NCBI RefSeq assembly: GCF_017377855.1
Contig: NZ_JAFREP010000007.1
Location: 186,001 to 250,000, forward strand
Length of the DNA: 64,000 bases
Direction: 5' to 3'
DNA from: Acanthopleuribacter pedis
GTDB lineage: Bacteria > Acidobacteriota > Holophagae > Acanthopleuribacterales > Acanthopleuribacteraceae
Both the position numbers and the translations under genes were made by a program. Position 1 is the stretch's first letter, and every line of letters starts with the position of its first letter. Of the stretch, positions 8,258 through 17,620 are shown one piece after another. The notes below the pieces were generated by a model, which saw nothing but the letters and a program-made list of their open reading frames with translations, was not told where the DNA came from and did no database searches.

Positions 8258-9559
8258 ATGGAATCATCGCCAGACGGACGTTCTTCCGCGGCGTCGGGAG
8301 GGGTCGAGGATGTCGACCTTGAGGGTGTCGTACCCAAGGCCGGCGCAAGTCGGGCGCGACTTTGGTTCATTAAGGTCTACCGCTTTTGCCGGCGCCGCCA
8401 ACACTGGTTGCCGGTCATCAGTTTTATCGCCGGCGTCTGCAGTTTTTTGTTTGTTGATCGTCAAAAGGAAATGGCGACCGGGATTCTGGTGTTCCTGCTC
8501 CTAACATGGCTGTTTTTTGAAGCCGAAGTCTGGGTGTCACAGATCGTAAAGCGGTTTTGGGGCCGTGCGCTACCGGACTTCGTGGTTGGTTTTACCGCGC
8601 AAAGCCTGCACCAGGAGACGCTGTTCTTCGTAATTCCTTTTCTGTTTTTTCATACGGCATGGAATACGTCGCACGCGCTGTTCACCGGATTCGTGATCCT
8701 GTTGGCCTGCATTTCGGTTTTGGATGCGGTTTATTTCCCGCTGGTGGCGCGCCGCTGGGTTCGCGCGCTGTTACACGGGTTTGTTTCTTTTTTGGTCATA
8801 TTTGTTTCGCTACCTCAGCTTATGCTTTTAACCACGACCACCAGCCTCGTCATCGCTTGTACCATCATGATGCTGATTACCCTGCCGAGTTTTTTCCGGG
8901 CTGTTTCCGGGCACTGGTTCAAACGCGTGGGCACGGCGGTTTGCATCTCACTGGTAATCGGGTTATCGGTATGGCTATTACGCCCGATTATTCCGCCGAC
9001 CAACTTTCGCGCGACGGTGCTGTACCCCGCCAAATCACTTGATGCGGCCGCGCGAATCGCGGAACCGCTTGAATCCACGACCTTCACCCCCGATTTTTTG
9101 GCGGGTGGGATCTACGTTTTTTCGGCGATTCGCGCGCCGCGTGGGTTGGAAGAGCCGATTTACCACACCTGGTATTGGAACGGCAAGCTGACCGACCGAA
9201 TCGAGTTGCCGATTGTCGGCGGCCGTGAGGCGGGATTTCGTTCGTGGAGCCTCAAAGAACATTTTCCGGCCGAGCCCTACGGTACCTGGCAAATCGTGGT
9301 CACGACATCCGCGCAACAGCACTTGGGCGGCACCCGTTTTGAGGTGGTGCGGGGTGATAATGAAGCGGCGGAACACCGCGATATTCCTTTACAAACGCCG
9401 CCCGAGCCCGCGCAAACGACGGGGTCGGAGACCCCGGACAGCACGGTGTCGGAGCCGTCTTCCGGGAAAGCGGAAACCCGGCCGGAAACCGCGGGTGTGG
9501 ACGAACCGAGCGTGTCCACGCCGAATCAGCCCGACCCTGCCGGCGGATCAGACGAGTAA
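8258..9559 (+). CDS. DUF5924/DUF2914 inner-membrane protein
   Basis: 433 residues. After a short hydrophilic N-terminus come about eight membrane segments (residues 45-250; for example LPVISFIAGVCSFLF and MATGILVFLLLTWLFF). They are followed by a periplasmic DUF2914-like beta domain (IYHTWYWNGKLTDRIELP, FRSWSLKEHF, GTWQIVVTT, GTRFEVVRG) and a disordered Pro/Glu/Thr tail from about 375. Proteins of this pair of DUFs are conserved but uncharacterised; the DUF2914 module resembles ligand-binding sandwich domains. The start has a modest AAGGTCA site. It appears to be a single-gene unit. Confidence 0.75.
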   Translation: MESSPDGRSSAASGGVEDVDLEGVVPKAGASRARLWFIKVYRFCRRRQHWLPVISFIAGVCSFLFVDRQKEMATGILVFLLLTWLFFEAEVWVSQIVKRFWGRALPDFVVGFTAQSLHQETLFFVIPFLFFHTAWNTSHALFTGFVILLACISVLDAVYFPLVARRWVRALLHGFVSFLVIFVSLPQLMLLTTTTSLVIACTIMMLITLPSFFRAVSGHWFKRVGTAVCISLVIGLSVWLLRPIIPPTNFRATVLYPAKSLDAAARIAEPLESTTFTPDFLAGGIYVFSAIRAPRGLEEPIYHTWYWNGKLTDRIELPIVGGREAGFRSWSLKEHFPAEPYGTWQIVVTTSAQQHLGGTRFEVVRGDNEAAEHRDIPLQTPPEPAQTTGSETPDSTVSEPSSGKAETRPETAGVDEPSVSTPNQPDPAGGSDE

Positions 9560-9702
9560 GGCACCGACCGCCGACCGCGGCGCAACCACCACCAACATGC
9601 CGGCACATCCGGTGGGCGGCGTCCGGGTTTCGGTGGCCGGATCCCGTTCGGGATGGTGCGTTCGGCATAGGGTTTTGCGCGCGGCCTGCGCTGGCGAGGG
9701 CG

Positions 9703-10581
9703 TTATTCGAAATCCGGCATCGTCAACAAGGCTTTCAGGTATTGGCCATAGCTGTTTTTGGCCATGAGCGCGGCGCGTTTTTCCAGGTCTTCCGCGCTGA
9801 TCCAACCTTTGTGGTAGGCGATTTCTTCCAAACAGGCAACTTTCAGCCCTTGGCGTTCCTCAATCGTTTGAATGAAGGTTGAGGCGTGGGCCAGGGATTC
9901 AAAGGTGCCCGTGTCGAGCCACGCCAAGCCGCGGCCCAGTTTTTGGACCTTTAGCTTGCCCTGCTCAAGGTAGATTTGGTTGACGTCGGTGATTTCCAGT
10001 TCGCCGCGCGGTGAGGGCTTGAGGTTGCGGGCGATGTCGACCACGCTGTTGTCGTAAAAATACAAACCCGGTACCGCGAACGGGGACTCCGGTTGTTTGG
10101 GCTTTTCCACGATTTTGGTGGCGACCCCGTTGTCGTCAAAGGAAACCACACCGTAGCGTTCGGGGTCGGCGACCCAGTAAGCGAAAATGGTGGCGCCTTC
10201 TTCTTGGGCGGAGGCGGCGGCGAGGTCCTTGGTGAAATCGTGACCATAGAAAATGTTGTCACCCAAAATAAGGCAGGCGCCTTCGTTGCCGAGGAAATCG
10301 GCCCCGATGGTGAAAGCCTGGGCCAAACCTTTGGGTTCGGGCTGAACCGCGTAGGTGAAGTTGACGCCAAACTGGGTGCCGTCGCCTAACAAACGCTGAA
10401 AACTGGAGCTGTCTTCCGGGGTGGTGATGATCAAAATATCGCGAATGTCGGCGAGCATGAGCACCGAAACCGGGTAGTAAATCATGGGTTTGTTGTAGAT
10501 CGGCATCAGTTGTTTTGAGATGCCCATGGTGATGGGATAAAGACGGGTTCCCGAGCCGCCGGCCAGAACAATACCTTTCAT
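9703..10581 (-). CDS. rfbA: Glucose-1-phosphate thymidylyltransferase
   Basis: 292 residues, the usual length for RmlA/RfbA. It makes dTDP-glucose from dTTP and glucose-1-phosphate, the first step to dTDP-L-rhamnose and related sugars for O-antigen or other glycans. The nucleotide-binding loop [11 protein letters not shown], the substrate region [16 protein letters not shown], and [19 protein letters not shown] and [10 protein letters not shown] are all present. AGGAG precedes the ATG. The other rml genes are not in the window, so the pathway is split or this is a lone copy. Confidence 0.96.
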   Translation of the reverse strand: MKGIVLAGGSGTRLYPITMGISKQLMPIYNKPMIYYPVSVLMLADIRDILIITTPEDSSSFQRLLGDGTQFGVNFTYAVQPEPKGLAQAFTIGADFLGNEGACLILGDNIFYGHDFTKDLAAASAQEEGATIFAYWVADPERYGVVSFDDNGVATKIVEKPKQPESPFAVPGLYFYDNSVVDIARNLKPSPRGELEITDVNQIYLEQGKLKVQKLGRGLAWLDTGTFESLAHASTFIQTIEERQGLKVACLEEIAYHKGWISAEDLEKRAALMAKNSYGQYLKALLTMPDFE

Positions 10582-10789
10582 GTGAGCTCCTGTTTGTGCG
10601 CTTGGCCCGCTCCCGCGATGGATGAGGTGGCTGAATGGGGGCCACGTGGGCCGGGCCTGTTGGATAGGGGATTCGGCGTCATCATACCGCCGCGTGAAGG
10701 CAAGGGCTACCGTTACTTTGCAGATTTGGCCGAGCGGAACAAAGGGGCTTGGCCAAACGGGCGCACCTTTTCGATTTTCGCGGGACTTT
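10582..10789. other. Intergenic upstream of rfbA, no gene seen
   Basis: Together with repeat B1 and the bases up to 11417 this makes an 836-base gap. I see no convincing gene or terminator in this part. Confidence 0.5.
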
Positions 10790-10965
10790 TACCTAAGATG
10801 CGCGATCTTCCGCGGTGATTTTAGCTAAACCTCTGAACTGAAACGGCCTGTGGAAATGCTCGTCGCACCCGGCGGTGCGGCCTGCCTTCCTCCAAGCCCT
10901 GTTACTTCAGATCTTTAGCCAATATTCCTAGTGCTCATCACGCCGCTTCGCTGCGATCTTCGTCT
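10790..10965 (+). repeat. Dispersed repeat B, copy 1
   Basis: Matches 42541-42720 in order: ACCTAAGA, then GATTTTAGCTAA, ACGGCC, AAATGCTC, a GCACC-x-GGTGC hairpin, and CAGATCTTTAGCCAA near the end. Similarity is patchy, as expected for decayed intergenic copies. No coding potential is shared. Confidence 0.6.
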
Positions 10966-11417
10966 TGCGTCCCGTCGACACTTTGGGTAATGATTGTAAG
11001 CTCGTGAATATGCGTTGTTTATGCGGGTTCTGCTGGAAGTATGTGAACGCTTGGTTCCGGGTTGTTCTCGGGTCTTGGCGCCTCAACGCCTTAGGAAATG
11101 TGCGTGCTTGCTGTGGACGGCGCTGTTTTGCAGTACAATAATGAAGTCATCCCCCTTTACCATTGACCGTTTGGGTTGCGGCAGCGCCGCTTGGTTGCCG
11201 ATCCCTATTCCCGGCACGCCGATGATCGTTTCATCCGCCGGGTGGGTCGAACGAACCCACCGCGTGGTTTCCTTGCCGGTAGGTGCTGGAAACGCGCGGA
11301 ACGGCGCGGGTTTCGCCCCGGAATGGAAGGTGGGGGACTGATACGAATGATGTGAACCCGCGCGGCCGGCCCGTGCTTGGCGCCGTCGGGTTCTGCCGAA
11401 TCTTCCTGGAGGACAGA
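10966..11417. other. Intergenic before the protease operon, no gene seen
   Basis: About 450 bases. Open frames here lack ribosome sites. A GC-rich stretch near 11240-11300 can fold weakly (GCGGTTTCCTTGCC region), but nothing definite is seen. Confidence 0.45.
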
Positions 11418-12062
11418 ATGAGGTTTTGCCGGTTGGGCTTGTGCCTGCTGTTTTTTGCGTTATTACCGCTACAGGCAACCACGGTTGCCGCCGTAAATGT
11501 TGCCGATTTGTCGAAAACCGCGACCCATATTTTCGAAGGCCGTTGCTTGGAAATTGAACACATTACGGTGAAAGACAGCCGCGGCGAGGTTGACTTACCC
11601 GCGGTGCGCTACACCTTTGAGATTCTTGATTCGCTGAAAGGCAAACAATCCCAAACCTTTGTGTTTCAACAATTGGGGAATGCGGTGAACGGTGTTCACT
11701 TTCCTATTTCCGCTGACAAAATCGGTGTTCCCAAGTACAGCAAAGGCGAAACCTACCTGATCTTCCTCGGTGGTCTGAGCAAAAGTGGATTGTGCTTGCC
11801 GGTCGGCTTGGCCCAGGGCCTTTTTGTGATTCGCGAACAAGAGGCGTACAACGGGTTTTCCAACGCCCATATTTTTGCCGAGATGAAGGCTTCCGACCAA
11901 AACAGTCCCCACCAATCCCTGATTCTGGCCGCCCAGCAAACCCCCCTGCCCAGCAGTGGCAAACGCGCGGAGGGGATTTCAGCAACCGCGCTCAAAGCGA
12001 TGGTTCGCGATTTGGTGCGTGGTGCCTTTACCGCGCCGACGCGCCTGGGAGGTGACCAATGA
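11418..12062 (+). CDS. Secreted protein paired with matrixin-like protease
   Basis: 214 residues with an N-terminal signal peptide (RLGLCLLFFALLPLQATTVAA). The mature part is a beta-rich domain: LSKTATHIFEGRCLEIEHI, VRYTFEILDSLKGKQSQTFVF and YLIFLGGLSKSGLCLPVG. This FEGRV...LKG...YLIFL pattern recurs in small secreted proteins encoded beside matrixin-like metalloproteases; their function is unknown. The start at 11418 follows GGAGG, and an upstream in-frame extension is rejected because it lies before the signal peptide. Its stop overlaps the start of the protease gene by four bases (ATGA), so the two are translated together. Confidence 0.8.
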   Translation: MRFCRLGLCLLFFALLPLQATTVAAVNVADLSKTATHIFEGRCLEIEHITVKDSRGEVDLPAVRYTFEILDSLKGKQSQTFVFQQLGNAVNGVHFPISADKIGVPKYSKGETYLIFLGGLSKSGLCLPVGLAQGLFVIREQEAYNGFSNAHIFAEMKASDQNSPHQSLILAAQQTPLPSSGKRAEGISATALKAMVRDLVRGAFTAPTRLGGDQ

Positions 12063-15000
12063 GTGTGAAAAAGACCATTGTCCCCCTGTTGCTTCTTTGC
12101 GCCGCGCTGCTTATTGCCGGCGGTCCTGTCGAATACCTGCCCGATGGTCGTGGTCTCAAGCAAGACCCCTCGCGACCCTTTGTTTTCCATGTGGAATCGG
12201 GTAACTTAACCACCGCTTACAACAACGAAGTCGTCAACCGCTTTACCAACGAGGGGTTTGCGACCTGGAACGCGGTACCCGGCAGCACGTTGCAAATTCA
12301 GGCCGGCGCGCAAGACCCGGAAGACATCGCGACTTTGGCGCAACTGAACGCGGCCATCGCGGCCGGGCGCAACACCATCGTCTTTGATGAAGACGGCGCG
12401 CTGTTTGAAGAATTTGGTTCCGATAGCCAGGTGTTGGCTTTTGCGTCCCATACCACCGCGCGTTCCGAATACTTGGGTGTGGGTTTTGTTATTTTCGGCG
12501 GCCCCGCCATGAGCAGCTTCCAGGATCAAGGCGTGCGCCGTATCATGATCCACGAGTTTGGTCACCTGCTCGGTTTGGGTCACTCCATTGTCAACGGCGA
12601 TTTGGATTCCAGTGGGCAGCAGTATGAAAGCTTTGGTCGTGCCCCCGCCAACACCGTCGAAATTATGTACTGGGTTGTGAGCAATGGTTCACGGACCGCG
12701 CTGCAAACGGGGTTAACCCGCGACGACATGTCCGCCTTTTTGGCGCTTTACGGCACCCATGCCCAGGGCGGTGCCGGGATGTCGGCTGTTTCCGGTCGTG
12801 TGGTGATGCCTGACGGCGGTTCCCCCGCGGACGGGGTCAACGTGATTGCGCGCGACCGTTCCGGTGGTTCCGATACCGTGTTCCAAAACGCCGCCTCGCG
12901 TATTGCAACGCCGGGTACCGGGACGTACGACATCGGGCTGCTGCCGCCCGGGCAGTACAGCGTCGAGGTGCGTGATATATCCGAAAGCAGTAACGGCGCC
13001 TACAGCCCGCCGATTCGTTCGGATCGTCAGGTTCCCGGAAACCGCGTGATTGGTGAATTCCCCGGTCTGACCGAGTTTTACAATGGTGCCGATGAAAGCA
13101 GCGATCCCAATACGGACGATCCCAGCACCATGGCGTTGGTGACCACGGTCGCCGATCAAACCACACCCGGGATTGACATCATTTTTAACCGGCTACTGGG
13201 TTCAACCGTTCGTGGGACGGGGTTGACCCATGTCAACACCGTCGCCGAGGTGCGCAACGCCGCCGACGGTTCCGAGCAAACCTGGCTCGGTGTGGTAAAC
13301 AGCCGCGGCGTGCCGGTTTATATTGATGTCTACGGGTTTAACGACAGTGGCGAGGTGATCGCGCGCGCGGCCGACCTCACCTCCATCCCCGCTTTTGGTA
13401 AGTTGTGGGTGAACTCGGCCGAGGTTTTTGGTAGCGCGGCCTCCGAGGTGACCTGGATCCAAATCGGCAGCACCGTGCCCCTGGTGGTTTACGCCGAAAT
13501 CCAAAATGCAACCGTACGTTCGGCCTATCTGGCCGCGGACAGCCGCAACACGCGCACCTTTATGCCGCATATCGCGGTTGATACCACTAACTTTGAAACG
13601 GTGTTGTCCTCGGTTAATGTGGGCGATAACGCGGCCGTGACCTCGATTACCCGCCAACCGAACGGCGACGCCGCCGGCATTGACGGTTTGAATCTGGCCT
13701 ACGGACGTGAGTCGCGGGCGATTCAGGACTATTTCCCTGAACTGGGCAGCGATCAAATTTGGGCGGAAATCAACAGCAGTCAGGCCTCGGTTTCGGCGAT
13801 GGAGTATTTTACCCGTTTGCCCAACCGCAGCCAGTTTGCCTCCCTGGGGTTGAACGACCAAAGCAGCAATACCCTGCAGTTCTTGCACGTTGCCACCGAT
13901 ACCGGCCAGTTCTGGACCGGCATGGTTTACATTAATGTCGGCACCGGCGCCGCAACCATCACCGAAACCTACTACGATGCTTCCGGCAACGTGATTCGTT
14001 CGAGCCAACAGCCACCCCTGGACGCGGGCGGCAAAATCACGCTGCTTTTTGATGCGAACAACCAGGATCGGGTTCCCGCGGGCACCTCCTGGGTAGAAGT
14101 ATCCGGGGATCAGCCATTAATTGGTTACGAGTTGTTTGGGACACCGGTCACCTCGGCCAACGATACCTTCACCGGGTTGCAGGGCAACACCCAAGGCGGC
14201 CAAGAATTGATCTACCCGCATTTCCAAATGCAGGGCACCACCTTCACCGCCTTGGTTGCAACCAACCTCGGCGATAGCGCGGCGAACATTGTTTTTGAGG
14301 CGATGTCCGCCGACGGGCGCGTGCTCCAGCGCAGCGCCGCCATGGCCGTCAACGCCAAATCGAAATTTACCGCGGTTTTGGACGGTTTGTTCCCCAACGC
14401 GGATACCTTGAGCAACGGGGCTTGGATTCGTGCCGTGGCCGATGGTTCCACCTGGGCCGGTTTCACCTTATGGGGGGATCACTTGGTGCCCGAGCGGAAC
14501 TACCTGTCGGGTATCACCGCGCAAAGTTCGGCGCAAACCTCCGGCAACCTGATCATGGAAACCAGTGAGCCGCACAATACCTTTGCCACCGCCCAGGTTC
14601 TGCGCAAAAGCGGCGACCAATGGAACATTAACGTGGTGGGTAACTTGGACGAGGCGGGCACCTCGCCGGTCAATGTCTACGGTAACGGTTTCAGCGATGA
14701 TTTCGAGGATATCTACACCTTTACCTTGGACGAACCGACCGCGCTGGTGATTGGGGTTGCTCCCAACAATTCAACCGTCGACCTCGATCTGATTGTCACC
14801 AACGGACCCTATGAATCCTTCAGTTTTTACAATGTTTCGGACAACAACTCCTTCTCCAACTCCATGTTCAGTGCAACCGCGACCGGGGACGAAAACGTGG
14901 CCCGCGTCTTTCCGGCTGGGACCTACTTCATTCTGGTCAGCTACTTTGACGGCACGGGTACACCGGCGACGGATTACGGGTTGGTTGTTACCGAGGCGCC

Positions 15001-15652
15001 CTTGTTGTTCGAAACCTTTGACGCCGGTACGGTACCCCCGGGTTGGTCGACCTTGCAATTTACCGACGATGCCGACGGGCAATCCAACTGGACGGGGTCG
15101 ACCGAATTCGGTTCAACGCTGTTTGGCAACGGGTTGAAGAACGATTCCTTGGCGACGCCGGGCGTTGAACAAACCGGGATTGTGTCCCCGCCCTTTAATG
15201 TTCCCGCCGACGGGGTGACCTTGTTCGGTTTTGAAGTGTTATGGGGTTCGGAAGGCGCCAATGCGGCGACGGCGACGGTTGGGGTTGGCACCGTGATCGA
15301 CGGCCAGTTCAGCCAAGTCGACACCGGCATCGCCTTCCAGACGTCGACCATTGCGACGGCCTATCGCGATACGACCTTAAACGCTTCCTTCTGGTGGCCT
15401 TATACCAACGCCAAGCAGGGAAATCGCGCCGGTCTGTCGTTGACGCCGGGCCTGCAAAATACCTCGCTGGCGATTTTCACCCAGCTAACCAACAACGTGT
15501 TACACCTGGACAACGTGCGGGTGTTCCATATCCAAACCACGATGAGCGGGAAATCGCGCAAGGGTGGCATGGTGCTTGCCCCGAGCGGGTCACCCAAATA
15601 CGGGACCGCGGTGCTTGCGCCGGCCAACCTGGAAGTGGTGCCCCAACCCTAA
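12059..15652 (+). CDS. Secreted matrixin-like zinc metalloprotease with PPC domain
   Basis: 1197 residues. A signal peptide (KTIVPLLLLCAALLIAGG) leads to a metzincin-type catalytic domain with the zinc motif HEFGHLLGLGH (His165, Glu166, His169, His175). A carboxypeptidase-regulatory-like beta domain follows (VSGRVVMPDGGSPADGVNV, about 242-320), then a long beta-repeat region (about 380-820) and a pre-peptidase C-terminal (PPC) domain (DDFEDIYTFTLDEPTALVIGV, about 835-980). The last 200 residues form a jelly-roll-like domain starting FETFDAGTVPPGW. It is an exported protease, probably degrading external protein. It is co-translated with the 214-residue partner. Paired palindromes follow the stop. 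Confidence 0.88.
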   Translation: MSVKKTIVPLLLLCAALLIAGGPVEYLPDGRGLKQDPSRPFVFHVESGNLTTAYNNEVVNRFTNEGFATWNAVPGSTLQIQAGAQDPEDIATLAQLNAAIAAGRNTIVFDEDGALFEEFGSDSQVLAFASHTTARSEYLGVGFVIFGGPAMSSFQDQGVRRIMIHEFGHLLGLGHSIVNGDLDSSGQQYESFGRAPANTVEIMYWVVSNGSRTALQTGLTRDDMSAFLALYGTHAQGGAGMSAVSGRVVMPDGGSPADGVNVIARDRSGGSDTVFQNAASRIATPGTGTYDIGLLPPGQYSVEVRDISESSNGAYSPPIRSDRQVPGNRVIGEFPGLTEFYNGADESSDPNTDDPSTMALVTTVADQTTPGIDIIFNRLLGSTVRGTGLTHVNTVAEVRNAADGSEQTWLGVVNSRGVPVYIDVYGFNDSGEVIARAADLTSIPAFGKLWVNSAEVFGSAASEVTWIQIGSTVPLVVYAEIQNATVRSAYLAADSRNTRTFMPHIAVDTTNFETVLSSVNVGDNAAVTSITRQPNGDAAGIDGLNLAYGRESRAIQDYFPELGSDQIWAEINSSQASVSAMEYFTRLPNRSQFASLGLNDQSSNTLQFLHVATDTGQFWTGMVYINVGTGAATITETYYDASGNVIRSSQQPPLDAGGKITLLFDANNQDRVPAGTSWVEVSGDQPLIGYELFGTPVTSANDTFTGLQGNTQGGQELIYPHFQMQGTTFTALVATNLGDSAANIVFEAMSADGRVLQRSAAMAVNAKSKFTAVLDGLFPNADTLSNGAWIRAVADGSTWAGFTLWGDHLVPERNYLSGITAQSSAQTSGNLIMETSEPHNTFATAQVLRKSGDQWNINVVGNLDEAGTSPVNVYGNGFSDDFEDIYTFTLDEPTALVIGVAPNNSTVDLDLIVTNGPYESFSFYNVSDNNSFSNSMFSATATGDENVARVFPAGTYFILVSYFDGTGTPATDYGLVVTEAPLLFETFDAGTVPPGWSTLQFTDDADGQSNWTGSTEFGSTLFGNGLKNDSLATPGVEQTGIVSPPFNVPADGVTLFGFEVLWGSEGANAATATVGVGTVIDGQFSQVDTGIAFQTSTIATAYRDTTLNASFWWPYTNAKQGNRAGLSLTPGLQNTSLAIFTQLTNNVLHLDNVRVFHIQTTMSGKSRKGGMVLAPSGSPKYGTAVLAPANLEVVPQP

Positions 15653-15664
15653 CTTCGTGGAAAT

Positions 15665-15690
15665 GCCGAAACACCCCGGGGTGTTTCGGC
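15665..15690. terminator. Perfect 26-base palindrome after protease gene
   Basis: Two 13-base arms (GCCGAAACACCCC and its complement) meet with no spacer. There is no T run, so it may be a weak or Rho-assisted terminator or an mRNA-stabilising hairpin. A second, imperfect hairpin (15694-15723; CCCGTTCGTGC/GCACGAGCGGG) follows at once. Confidence 0.6.
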
Positions 15691-15788
15691 GGTCCCGTTC
15701 GTGCGCCTCGGTGCACGAGCGGGATTCAGTGTTTGCAAGAACCCCGCGTAACGAATGAAACGCGACGTTCAGTGAGGGATGGCGTTCC

Positions 15789-17171
15789 ATGGCGAAGCCA
15801 GGCTGGTACCTCGAAAAAAAAGGCAAGTACTACGGACCGTTTTCGCGTCAAAAGATTCAGCAATACTTTGACAGCGGCAAAATAAGCGAGGAAACCAAGG
15901 TTTCCCTCAAGGCGGACGGGGCCGGCGCGGTTCCCTTTGCCCAAATCGACAATCTTGCCCCGCCCAAAAAAGCGAAAAAAGCAGCCGCGCCACAACCCAA
16001 ACCCGCGCCGGGCAAGGCCGAGCCCGCGGTGGCCGGTGCTTTGCCGACCCACTTCTTTTTACAGGAAGCGGATCGTAGCCAAGGGCCGTTTGAATTGGAA
16101 CAATTGGGTTTGTTGTTTAAAACCGGGAAGATTAAAGGGGATACCCCGGTTGAATATCCGGCTGAAGACGCCGCCGCGGCGGACGTGTCGTCGTTGTTAA
16201 ATTCCTTCAACAAGCCGGTTGACCGGGTACCGCAAGGACCGGTGCATTTGCTGCAGGGCTCGGAACGCAAGGGGCCTTATGATTTAGCGCGGGTTAAGGC
16301 GATGCAGGAGGCGCACCAGATCCATGCGCAAACCCTGATCGATGTTGCAGACGGTGGGCAGGTGGTGATGTCCGCGCATCAATGGTTGCAGCAGATGGAG
16401 CAGGCGCGTGGGGCGGTCGAAAAGACGGAAGCGCGCGCCGCGCAGCGGGATGTTTCCCCCGGGGAAGCCGAGCGGCCCGTGCCCAAGCAGGTCGCGGGGT
16501 CGCCCGTTAGCCGACCGGTGCCCGCCCGTGAACCGCGCGGGGTTAGGGACTTAGGGCCGCCGAAGCGATCCCCGGCACGTGTTTTTGGGATGTTTCTCAT
16601 TTTGGCACTGGTTAGCGCGGGAGTGTTCGGCGTGTTTCAAGGTCTGCAGATTTGGCGCGCGAAATCTGGGCCGGAACCGATCCCCGAGGACCCGAAAAGC
16701 TTGCGCGCGTTGATGCGAAAACGCGCGTTACCCAATTTCAACGCCCTGGTCCTGCCCGTCGTTCAAAATGCGCTAAACATTCCGTTAAAACAAGTGAAAC
16801 GCCGCCATTTACCGGAGCAGCCGATTTCTGAAAAAGCCGCGCCCGGCCTGGACTACCAGGTATTTGTGGCAGAAGAGATTCGACGCGAGTCGCGTTTCCG
16901 TGTCGACGGCCCCTTCGACTACACCTATCTAACCAATCCCCGCGGTTTCGTCACCGCGATTGTGATTGAAGGACCCAACTTTCACAAACTCTGGGAACAG
17001 CAATTTGAAGAAACGGCGTTCGCACCCCAGGCGATGCGCCTGGAAGGGCCGGGCCGGATCATATGGCGCGCTCAGTTTGGCGAAGCCGTGGTGATCGAGG
17101 TCCATTGGCAGAAAGCCGAGCAAGGTTACCAGATGGCCTTTATCCTGGTGAAAAACCAGGCCGGTCCTTAA
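15789..17171 (+). CDS. Membrane protein with three GYF_2-like modules
   Basis: 460 residues. Three successive GYF_2-type modules are visible: GWYLEKKGKYYGPFSRQKIQQYF (residues 5-50), HFFLQEADRSQGPFELEQLG (about 85-125) and VHLLQGSERKGPYDLARVKAM (about 150-200). Each carries the W/F-Y/L...GP(F/Y) signature of these putative peptide-binding folds. A disordered Ala/Pro/Arg region follows, then one membrane segment (VFGMFLILALVSAGVFGVF, about 263-282) and a 175-residue outer domain that I do not recognise. The modules should face the cytoplasm. The start has GAGGG upstream. The partner peptide is unknown. Confidence 0.75.
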   Translation: MAKPGWYLEKKGKYYGPFSRQKIQQYFDSGKISEETKVSLKADGAGAVPFAQIDNLAPPKKAKKAAAPQPKPAPGKAEPAVAGALPTHFFLQEADRSQGPFELEQLGLLFKTGKIKGDTPVEYPAEDAAAADVSSLLNSFNKPVDRVPQGPVHLLQGSERKGPYDLARVKAMQEAHQIHAQTLIDVADGGQVVMSAHQWLQQMEQARGAVEKTEARAAQRDVSPGEAERPVPKQVAGSPVSRPVPAREPRGVRDLGPPKRSPARVFGMFLILALVSAGVFGVFQGLQIWRAKSGPEPIPEDPKSLRALMRKRALPNFNALVLPVVQNALNIPLKQVKRRHLPEQPISEKAAPGLDYQVFVAEEIRRESRFRVDGPFDYTYLTNPRGFVTAIVIEGPNFHKLWEQQFEETAFAPQAMRLEGPGRIIWRAQFGEAVVIEVHWQKAEQGYQMAFILVKNQAGP

Positions 17172-17226
17172 CCCGCGTTCATCGCGGGGGCCACGTCCGA
17201 CCCGTCCTCTGTTGCAGTCCAAACCC

Positions 17227-17462
17227 TAACCCGCATTTCTCACAAGGAATTCTGCTACAGGGCAACCCATGCGATGACGAGGGGGCGGCCTTCCGCGTTA
17301 CTCGGTCGAGCCGCCTTCGCCTCAGCTGCTACGCCGATAGGTCGGACCCCGATAGGTCGGACCCCGATTGGTCGGACCCCCGCGCCGGCTCTCGGTCGTA
17401 ATCTTCGTACGCACAAGGCTTTCAGCTTCTCGCGACGAATCCTCGTGAGAAATGCGGGCTAA
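17227..17462 (+). repeat. Dispersed palindromic element A, copy A2
   Basis: Begins TAACCCGCATTTCTCACAAG and ends with the inverted counterpart CTTGTGAGAAATGCGGGCT-type sequence (here CTCGTGAG). Inside are a GGGGGCGGCCTTCCGCG block, CGAGCCGCCTTCGCC, then three 15-bp units (GATAGGTCGGACCCC, 17336-17380), and CTCGGTCGTAATCTTCGTA. Copies at 18.1, 20.4 and 34.5 kb share the plan. It encodes no convincing protein and looks like a MITE- or REP-type element. Confidence 0.85.
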
Positions 17463-17620
17463 GGGTCGAGCGCCGCCCAGATTTGCACATTTCCGGCCGG
17501 ATCCGCGCATCAACCGGGTTCCGTTTCAGAGGGGAACCCTGTAGTATGGGCCAAACCATCAAGGGCGAAGCGGTTGGCGTGGGATCCTTCCCTGTCCGCC
17601 GAACATGGGCTGGAGGAACT

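Noticed and set aside
13202..14008. 268-residue minus-strand frame inside the metalloprotease gene
   Set aside because: Shadow frame; the plus strand encodes a continuous multi-domain protein there.
17336..17380. CRISPR-like tandem repeat
   Set aside because: Units are 15 bases and directly adjacent with no spacers, and the array lies inside a dispersed element with inverted ends.
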